A stretch of 12,405 bases of DNA. Origin: JBOGEB01 sp050743125. GTDB taxonomy: Bacteria; Actinomycetota; Nitriliruptoria; Euzebyales; Egibacteraceae. The notes beneath the pieces were generated by a model. It did no database searches and was not told where the DNA came from. It saw nothing but the letters and a program-made list of their open reading frames with translations. The stretch lies in NCBI GenBank assembly GCA_050743125.1, contig JBOGEB010000129.1, positions 1 through 12,405 on the forward strand, given 5' to 3'. Position numbers and translations under genes: made by a program. This document shows positions 1 through 8,600 of the stretch, one piece after another. How positions within the stretch are numbered: the first letter of the stretch is position 1; every line of letters starts with the position of its first letter.

Positions 1-2692
1 AGCCGGACCCGGTCGGCTGCGGCGCCGGCCGGCCGGACGGCAGCCGGTCGAAACGCGGCGCGAGGCCCTCAGCCCAGAGCGCCGCCGCGACCCGGCGCAG
101 CTGGTCCAGGCCCGAGCGTCGGGGGGTGTTCGTGGTGACGGCCAGATGGTCCCGGCCGCGCAGGGTGTCGTCGAGGAAGCCGGTCAGGCTGCCGGTGCCC
201 ACCTGCACGAAGACCCGCGCTCCCTCCTCGTAGAGCCGCTCGGTGAGCGCGCGGAACCGTACCGGCTCCACCAGGTGTCGGATCACCAACTCGCGCACCT
301 CGTCGGGGGAGTCGGGGAACAGCGCCACGGTCGTGGCGGACCACACCGGCACGACCGGTCGTTGCAGGGGGAGGCGGGCGACGGCTTCGCGCATCGGCCC
401 GAGGTAGAGCTTCAGCATGGGGGAGTGAAAGCCCGAGCGGAACGGCAGGACCTGCCCCATCACCCCGCGTGCCCGCAGGCGGTCGAGCGCCGCAGCGACG
501 CTTGCCTCCTCGCCGCAGATGATCGACTGGTGGGGGCAGTTGTCGTGCGACACGACGACCTGGTCGAGCCCTTCGATCCCCGCCGCCGCCTCCTGGGCGC
601 CGCAACCCAGGGCGGCGAACACCACTGGGGGCAGGTCGAAGGCGTCGAGGTCGAGCCGGTCGATGAACTCGTCGACGGCGTCACGCGGAAGCAGCTCGGC
701 GGCGATCATGGCGTTCCACTCGCCCACGCTGTGGCCCGCCACGAGATCGGGGGCAATGGCCAGCTCCCGCAGCGCGGCGTTGAGCAGGCGGCCGACCGCG
801 GTGACGTCGCTGCTCTGCCTGGCGAGAGCGCCGGTGCGGTTCAGGAGCAGCCGGGGCAACCCGAAGTGGTCGGCGACATCGGCCACGCTCGGGTCGAACG
901 TCGCCTCGATCCCGGGGAACACGAAGGCGAGCTTGGCGCGGGGGCGAGCCCCGTCGCCGAGCAGCGGCTCGGGGGCGAACCAGACGTCGCCCCGGCCGCG
1001 CCAGGGCTTGCCCCGCGCCACCACCCTGCGCGCCAGCTCGATGCTGCGTGGCGTGGGGTCGACGATCGCCAGACGACACCGCCCCGGACGCGGACCGACG
1101 TCGTTGCGTGCCAGCAGCACCACGTCGTCGGCCTGGAGCTGACGGACCAGGTCGTTCACGCATGAGCCGGCGAGCCGAAGCATGCGCGGGTCGGTGCCGG
1201 CGCGCCCGGCTCCGGCCACGCCGGCACCGGGCGCCTGCTCCAGCAGCACGTGGGCGTTGACGCCGCCGAAGCCGAAGGCGTTGACGCCCGCCCGTCGAGG
1301 CTCCCGGCTCTGGTCTCGAGCGCCGCGGTCCGCGGGCCTCCAGGTCTCGGCCTCGGTGATCGGGCGAAAGCGGGTGCGGGCGAACGCGGGATGGGGATCG
1401 TCGCAGTGCAGGGTCGGCGGCAGCACGCCGTGGTGGACGGCCAGCGCCGCCTTGAGAAGCCCGGCGATGCCGGACGCCGACATGGCGTGCCCGATCATCG
1501 ACTTCACCGAGCCGGCGGCGACGCCCGGGCCGGCTCGGCCCGAAGCCCTGCCCTGCGGTGACCCGAAGACCCGGGCGAGGGTCACGAGCTCGGCCTCGTC
1601 GTCGGCCTGGGCAGCCGTGCCGTGCGCTTCGAGCAGCCCGATGGCTCCAGGTTCGGTGGGGTCGAGGCCGGCGGCCTGCCACGCGCGCACGAGCGCCAGA
1701 ACCTGCCCGTCGACCTGTGGCCTCATCAGGCCGGACGCGCGTCCGCCGCTCGCGACACCGACGCCGCGGATCACCGCGTAGACGCGGTCGCCGTCACGCT
1801 CGGCGTCGACCAGCCGCTTGAGCACGACCATGCCGGCGCCCTCCCCGATGAGGATCCCGTCCGCCTGGCGGTCGAACGGACGGATCCGCTGGCTCGGGCT
1901 GAGCGCGCGCAGTGGGCAGAAGACACTCCACAGCGTGACGTCGTGGCAGTGGTGCACCGCGCCGGCGATCACCGTGTCGCACCGGCCAGACGCCAGCTCA
2001 CGCGTGGCCTGGTCGACGGCGATCAGCGACGACGCGCAGGCGGCGTCGACCGTGTAGGCCGGGCCGTACAGGTCAAGGCAGTTGGCGATGCGGGCGGCGG
2101 CGAGGTTGGGCATCAAGCCGGTCAAGGCCTCGGGCCGCTCGGGGCCGAGCCGCGCCTGGAAGGCCTCCCGCACCCGGTCGAGCCGCTCGTCGTCGAGCCC
2201 AGGGACCAGCTCCCGCAGGCTCGCCACCAGCTGATGGGCGGTGCGGACCCGCTGGTCGAGACGGGCCACACCCGGCGTGAGGTGGCCACCCCGTCCCACG
2301 ATCACCCCGACCCGCTCGCGGTCGGACAGCCGGCCCTCTCCGCCAGCGTCGGCGATCGCCTCGGCAGCGACCCGCAGCGCGAGGAGCTGGTCGGGCTCGA
2401 CCGCGTCGACGGTGGCCGGCGTGACGCCGAAACGCGTCGGCTCGAACGTGGCCAGATCGTCGATGAACCCGCCGCGCCGACAGTACAGACGGTCGGGGGC
2501 GACCGGCGCCGACCAGGCGTCCGCGTCGTAGTACGACGGATCCCAGCGGGAGGGAGGGGCGTCGCTGATCGCGTCGACCCCGCCGACGATGTTGCGCCAG
2601 AACGCGCCCACGTCGGGCGCGCCTGGGAACACCGCGGCCATCCCGACGATGGCCACGTCCTCGCCCCGCGGACCGCGACGCCCCTCAGCCAT
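1..2692 (-). CDS. PUFA/secondary-lipid synthase subunit 2, KS-AT (partial, 3' end outside window)
   Basis: The protein is open for 897 codons and leaves the window without a stop. An N-terminal ketosynthase (about residues 12-485) starts with EDVAIVGMAAVFPGAP. It keeps the full condensing triad: Cys219 in VDAACASSL, His357 in LEAHGT and His402 in KSMIGHAMSASG. It ends with the usual NAFGFGGVNAHVLLE. An acyltransferase follows (about 588-880), with Ser655 in GHSVGEW and His756 in FHSP. The AT opens with FVFPGIEA instead of the usual FPGQGSQ, so its oxyanion-loop motif is atypical. The ATG overlaps the stop of the upstream gene by 8 nt (ATGGCTGA) behind a weak GTGAGG, which implies translational coupling. 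In classical PUFA systems the equivalent subunit (PfaC) has KS-CLF-DH-DH. Here an AT follows the KS directly, and any dehydratases would lie beyond the left edge. The KS-AT assignment is firm; the product and subunit name are inferred. Confidence 0.93.
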   Translation of the reverse strand, partial: MAEGRRGPRGEDVAIVGMAAVFPGAPDVGAFWRNIVGGVDAISDAPPSRWDPSYYDADAWSAPVAPDRLYCRRGGFIDDLATFEPTRFGVTPATVDAVEPDQLLALRVAAEAIADAGGEGRLSDRERVGVIVGRGGHLTPGVARLDQRVRTAHQLVASLRELVPGLDDERLDRVREAFQARLGPERPEALTGLMPNLAAARIANCLDLYGPAYTVDAACASSLIAVDQATRELASGRCDTVIAGAVHHCHDVTLWSVFCPLRALSPSQRIRPFDRQADGILIGEGAGMVVLKRLVDAERDGDRVYAVIRGVGVASGGRASGLMRPQVDGQVLALVRAWQAAGLDPTEPGAIGLLEAHGTAAQADDEAELVTLARVFGSPQGRASGRAGPGVAAGSVKSMIGHAMSASGIAGLLKAALAVHHGVLPPTLHCDDPHPAFARTRFRPITEAETWRPADRGARDQSREPRRAGVNAFGFGGVNAHVLLEQAPGAGVAGAGRAGTDPRMLRLAGSCVNDLVRQLQADDVVLLARNDVGPRPGRCRLAIVDPTPRSIELARRVVARGKPWRGRGDVWFAPEPLLGDGARPRAKLAFVFPGIEATFDPSVADVADHFGLPRLLLNRTGALARQSSDVTAVGRLLNAALRELAIAPDLVAGHSVGEWNAMIAAELLPRDAVDEFIDRLDLDAFDLPPVVFAALGCGAQEAAAGIEGLDQVVVSHDNCPHQSIICGEEASVAAALDRLRARGVMGQVLPFRSGFHSPMLKLYLGPMREAVARLPLQRPVVPVWSATTVALFPDSPDEVRELVIRHLVEPVRFRALTERLYEEGARVFVQVGTGSLTGFLDDTLRGRDHLAVTTNTPRRSGLDQLRRVAAALWAEGLAPRFDRLPSGRPAPQPTGSG

Positions 2693-5600
2693 CGGCCTCA
2701 CCCGCCGATCGCCGGCTCGCCTGATCCCGGCTGACGTCGAACGCCGCGGGGGAGGCGCACGCGTACACCACCTGCGGGAGGCGGCCGCCCCAGGCGAGCT
2801 CGCGCAGCAGACAGGCGGCCCCGTCGTCGGGGTCGATCACGCCCACCCCGCGCCGGGCGTACTCACGCTCCAGCTCGATCGACACCATCCCGCCCGCTGT
2901 CGGTGCCCACGGCCCCCAGTCCACGGCCACCACCCGGCCGCGGAGCCGGCCAGTCCACACGCGGGCCAACGTGTCCAGGGCGTCGTTGGCGGCGGCGTAG
3001 TCGGCCTGGCCCTTGTTGCCGAACACGCCGGACACGCTGCCGAACAGCACGACGAAGCTCACGTCGTCACGCAGTGCGTCCACCAGGGCGTAGGCTCCGT
3101 CGACCTTGGTCGCGAACACGCGGGCGAACGAGTCGGGGGTCTTGTCGCGCAGCAGCTTGTCCTCGAGGATCCCGGCCCCGTGCACGGCGCCGTCGATCCG
3201 GCCGTGCCGGGCATAGACCCCGTCGACGACGGCGCGCAGGGCGTGGGCGTCGCGGGCGTCGACCGCGTGGTAGCGCACGCTTGACGCGAGCCCACTCAGC
3301 TCGTCAAGCGTCGCCCTGATCGCTCGCTCGGCCAGCAGCCGGCGCGTCGCCGCCTCCACCGCGGCCGGAGCGCGCAGGCCCTGCTCGACGAGCGCGCGCC
3401 GCAGGGACACCGGGTCGGCGGCCGCTGCGGTCGCGGGATCCTCGACCGACGGTGGCGGCGGCGTGCGGCCGACCAGCTCCAGGTGGCAGCCGCTCACCCG
3501 GGCCAAGGCGACCGCGACCCTGGCCGTGACGCCGCGGGCGCCTCCGGTCAGCAGCACCACCGAATCCGCGCCGAGCCCGAGGGCCTGGGCGGCGGCGCGC
3601 TCTTCGTCGGCGATTCCGCGACACCGCCCTTCGGTGGTCCGACAATCGTTGGTCGTCCCTGGGTTTCCAGCGGTGGGATGCCCTGGTGAGCCTTCGTCGG
3701 CGACCCCGCGAAACCGCCCTTCGGTGGTCCGACAATCGTTGGTCGTCCCTGGGTTTGGAACGGTGGGATGCCCTGGTGAGCCTTCGTCGGCGACCCCGCG
3801 ACACCGCCCTTCGGTGGTCCGACACCTGCCCTCGAGGTCGAGGTCGGCCGCCACCACCCGCAGCGTGTGACGCGTGCCGTTCGCGTAGCCGACCACGATC
3901 GGCGAGTCGGCGGACGCCAGCTCGGCGAGCAGGTGCCCAGCGATCCTCGCGGGATCGTCCTNNNNNNNNNNNNNNNNNNNNNNNNNNNNNNNNNNNNNNN
4001 NNNNNNNNNNNNNNNNNNNNNNNNNNNNNNNNNNNNNNNNNNNNNNNNNNNNNNNNNNNNNAGGTCGAGGTCGGCCGCCACCACCCGCAGCGTGTGACGC
4101 GTGCCGTTCGCGTAGCCGACCACGATCGGCGAGTCGGCGGACGCCAGCTCGGCGAGCAGGTGCCCAGCGATCCTCGCGGGATCGTCCTTGGAGTCGACGT
4201 CAACAGCGCGCACGACGACGTCGGGGAACTCGAGCGCGATCGTGCGGACCAGGCCGCGCAGCCCAGCGCCCGCGGACGGGTCGGTGGCGGGATCGCCGTC
4301 CCAGCCGTGACCGAACCTGCCTCCCGATCCGGTGGCGACGAGCAGCCGGCGGACTCCGCCCACCACGGCGGCCCGCAGCCCGGCGAAGGCGGCGGGCAGC
4401 GCGGCGGGCCCGCCGGGGTCGATGCCGGCGAGGTGCACCACGGTGTCGACGACTCCGTACGCCGCGGGCTGGTCGTCCTGCGGGTCGAGGATCCGCACCT
4501 CGGCTCCGCCCCGCTCCAGCTGCGCCGCAAGCTCGAGGGTGACGCCCTGCCCGCCCTGGACGATCACGAACCGGCGCCCGGCCAAGCACGCCGGGTCGCC
4601 CGGAGCGTCGCTGGTCCACGCGGCCACGGGGCTGGACGAGTGGGGTGGCGCGATCGGCTCGACCTCGACGACGTAGCGGCGTGCCCGGTCATGAGGGCGC
4701 GGCGTGGCCGCTGGATCACCGGTCGACGTCGCCGCCGTGCCCGACTCGTGCGCCTCGAGCGGCACGGTGCCGGCCGTTCTGCCCGCCGCTGGCGTGGCGC
4801 GCTCGGCGATCCAGTCAGCGATGCCGCGCACGGTCTTGAGCTGGGCCAGCTCCTCCACCACCGACTCGTCGATCGGCAGGTCGATCCGCTCGGCCAGCTC
4901 GCCGAGGATCTCCGTGCGCTTGATGGAGTCGATGCTCAGATCGGCCTCGAGGTCAAGGCTGGGATCGAGCATGTCGAGCGGGTAGCCGGTGCGTTCGCTG
5001 ATCACGGCCAGCGCGGCCTCCAGGATCCGCACCGGTGTGAGCGCTCCAGTGGGTGGCGAGCCGGGTGGCGAGCCGGGGGCGTTGTCGACAACGAGCGCCA
5101 GCGTGCCGGTCGTGGCCGCGACGGGCTCGCCGCGTGGCTCCCCCCGCGGTGGCTGCGCGAGCGCGCTGGCCGCCACCGGTAGGGGCGACGCACCGGCTGA
5201 CGTGCCCAGGTAACCGAGCAGCACGTCCCGCCCGGCGGCGATCAGCTCGCGTGTGCCGCGGAGGAACTCGATGACCGCCGCGTCACGCCCGTCGTCAGCG
5301 CTGCCGCCTTCGCCGGCCGGCAGCGCCGCTGGCACGGGCGGCTGCTGCCGCTGCAGCGCGGTGGCTGGACGCAGCCCCCCCGGCAGGTACTGCCCGTCGG
5401 CGGTGCGCAGCAGGTGGCCGTTGAGAATCCAGCCGGGCCGGCGAGGCGTCGCGGATGCCGACACGAGCGCCGCGTCGCGTTCCGCGAACAGCGGCGCCGG
5501 GTCGACGGCCACGCCCGCCACCGCCAGCTCCGCCAGCGTGAGCAGCAGGCGTCGCAATCCGTGCTCCCCAGGCGCGTCGCAGCTCACCGCCACGTGTGGG

Positions 5601-8600
5601 CGGCCGCCGAGGATCCTGCCGACCAGCTGGGTGAGCACCCGACCGGGGCCGGCTTCGACGAAGACGCGCGCCCCGGCGGCGTACATCGCCTCGATCTGGT
5701 CGACGAACCGCACCGGCTGGGCGACCTGGCGCGCCGTCAGTGCGCGGATCGCCGCAGGGTCGCTCGGGTACGGCGCGGCAGTCGTGTTCGACCACACCGG
5801 AATCGACGTCGTGCCGACCGGGCGCCGCGCCAGCTCCGCGGCCAGCGCCTCGGCGGCCCCGGCGACAAGCGGGCTGTGGAACGCGCACGCCACGGGAATG
5901 CTCCTGCCCGCCAGTCCCCGCTCCCGCAGGCGTACAAGCGCCGCCTCCACCGCCGCCGTCGGTCCGGAGATCACGACCTGGTCGGGCGCGTTGTGGTTGG
6001 CGACGACGACCGACGGCGCGGCCCCGGCATCGGCGAGCGCCGCCCGGACGTCATCGACGGCTCCGGCGACGGCAGCCATCGTGCCCGGATCGCCAGCGCG
6101 GGCCTCACCCACCGCGTCCAGGATGGCCGCGGCGCGCGCCTCGCTCAGCTCGAGCAGGTCAGCCTCGTCCAGGACGCCCGCGACACACAACGCGACCAGC
6201 TCGCCGTAGCTGTGCCCGCCGACCATCTGCGGCCGCACGCCGAGCGAGGCGAGCAGCTCGTGCGCGGCGAGCCCCGCGACGCCCAGCGCGGGTTGCGCGA
6301 CACGGGTGTCGGTGAGCGCGGCCGCCTGCGCGGCGGACTCCTCGTCGGTGAACGCGGCCGGGGGGAACAGCGCGCCGGACCAACGCTCGCCCAGGCGCAG
6401 GAGACGCTGCAGCCGGGGGAAGGCCACGAACAGCTCCGCGAGCATCCCCGGTCGCTGGCTGCCCTGGCCCGGAAACAGCAACGCCACTTTTCCGGGCCCG
6501 GCACCGGGCCCGGCACCGAGCGCGGCGTCTATGGCGTCCGGGTCCCCAGCAGCCGCCGTGGCGGGCATCGGGTCGGCGACGAAGAGGCCTGCCCTCGCGT
6601 CGGCCTCGAAGGACTGGGCGCGGTCGAGCGCAGCCGACAGCTCGTCGAGATCCCCGGCGACCAGCGCCACCTGCACCCGCTCGCCGCTGCCCCAACCGGT
6701 CGACGCCGTACGGGCCAGGTCCCGGAGCCGCCACGGGCGCCCCGCCTCGTCGCCCACCGCGAGCAGCTTCGCGAGCCTGTCCATGTCGCGCCGCGCCGCG
6801 TCCCGGTCGGCGCCGCGGAACACGAACAGCTCCACCGGCCACTCGTCCAACCCGTGGGCGGGTTCGGGCGCGCCGTCGTACGCGCCGAGCACCGCATGGA
6901 AGTTGGTGCCGCCGAACCCGAAGGCGCTGACGCCAGCGAACCGCCGCGACGGCGGCGTTGGCCACGGCCGCGCCGCGGCGTCGAAGCAGAAGGGGCTCGA
7001 CTCGCGGTCCCAGTACGGGTTCGGCGTGGTGAGATGGAGCGTGGGCGGGCGCACGCCGGTGTACAGGGCACAGACCACCTTGATCAGCCCGGCCAGCCCG
7101 GCGGCGCACTTGGTATGGCCGATCTGCGACTTCACCGACCCCAACGCGCAGCCGCCCGGCGCCGCGCCGGCGCCCGTGAACAGCTCGGTGAGCGTGGCGA
7201 GCTCGGTGCGGTCGCCGACGACCGTGCCCGTGCCGTGGGCCTCGAGCATGCCCACCTCGGCCGGGGACACGCCGGCCATGCGGTAGGCCCGCTCCAGCGC
7301 AAGCCGTTGCCCCTCCGGTCGAGGAGCGGTCAAGCCGAGACAGCGCCCGTCGCTCGATCCCGCGATGCCCTTGACGACCGCGTAGATGCGGTCGCCGTCG
7401 CGCTCGGCGTCCGCCAGCCGCTTCAGCACGACGCAGGCCACGCCCTCACCTAAGGCGATGCCGTCCGCCGACGCGTCGAAGGGACGGCAACGCCCGGTCG
7501 GCGACAAGGCGTGCACGGACGCGAACAGCAGGTAGTCGTGGATGCCGTTGTGCACGTCGGCAGCCCCGCACAGCACCAGGTCGCTCGCGCCGGTCCGCAG
7601 CTCCTTGCCCGCAAGGTCGAGCGCCGCCAACGACGCGGCGCAGGCGGCGTCGACCGTGTAGTTCACCCCACCGAGGTCGAGGCGGTTCGCGATGCGGCCG
7701 GCGATCACGTTCGCGAGCATGCCGGCGAAAGAGTCCTCGGTGAGGTGGGGGAGGTGCTCGTCGAGCTGCGCGGGCAGGGATCCGAATACAGACGGGTAGA
7801 GCGACCGGAACCCGCACGCGTGGGCCAGGTCGGTCCCCGCCTCGGCACCGAAGATCACCGACGTGCGGGTGCGGTCGAACGGGCGGTGCGTGTAGCCGGC
7901 GTCGGCCAGCGCCGCAGCGGCCACCTCCAGCGCGAGCAGCTGCACCGGCTCGATGCTGGCCAGCGACGCGGGCGGGATCCCGTACACCAGGGCGTCGAAC
8001 GGGATGTCGGGCAGGAATCCGCCCCACTTCGACGGGGTCCGCCTGCCAGCACCGCGCACGACCGCGTCGGGGTCGTAGTAGGTAGCAGCGTCCCAGCGGT
8101 CTGCGGGGACCTCGGTGACCGTGTCGCGCCCCGCGACGACGTTCCCCCAGAAGCGCGGCAGATCCGCCGCATCCGGGAACGCGCACGCCATCCCCACGAC
8201 GGCGACGTCGAGCGGACAGGCGCGATCGCGCACGGCGGCCACGGTCAGGGCGCCCCGCTCACCGCCGGCCCTCCGCGCCGCCGCCTCGACGCCCAGCTCG
8301 GCGGCGCGGGCGGTGAGGAACGCGCATGAGCCGTCGGTCACCTGCGCGTGCAGCGCGGCGACCGTCGTGGTCGACGACCGCATCGTTGCGACCTGGCCGA
8401 GCATGAACATGCCGTCCTGGCGCTGCTCGCCCTCGCCCACCGCGACCAGATCCTCGCCTTCGCGGCGCAGACCCTTGCTCGCGATGCGCAGCCGGCCGAG
8501 GTTGAGCCGCTCCAGCTCGTCCCACATCTGCCGGCGGGAGGCGCCGCCCGCCCGCAGACGGCGTTTCGTCTCCAGGAAGGCGTGCACGTACTCGGAGTCG

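Noticed and set aside
146..1165. Long plus-strand open frame (339 codons)
   Set aside because: It is antisense to the KS-AT gene, which shows clear catalytic motifs. The plus-strand translation is a low-complexity GC-rich shadow.
1622..2734. Plus-strand open frame of 370 codons
   Set aside because: It mirrors the KS of the second synthase gene on the opposite strand and has no recognisable domain.
3602..3824. CRISPR-like array
   Set aside because: The whole 90-bp unit is conserved, with no repeat-plus-variable-spacer structure, and it lies inside a coding frame.
3304..4530. Minus-strand frame spanning the Ns, and the tail of the big frame from 3961 to 3548
   Set aside because: These continue across the gap only because Ns hide the frame. 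Below the gap their sequence is out of register with the KR catalytic half, which lies in the frame ending at 2685.
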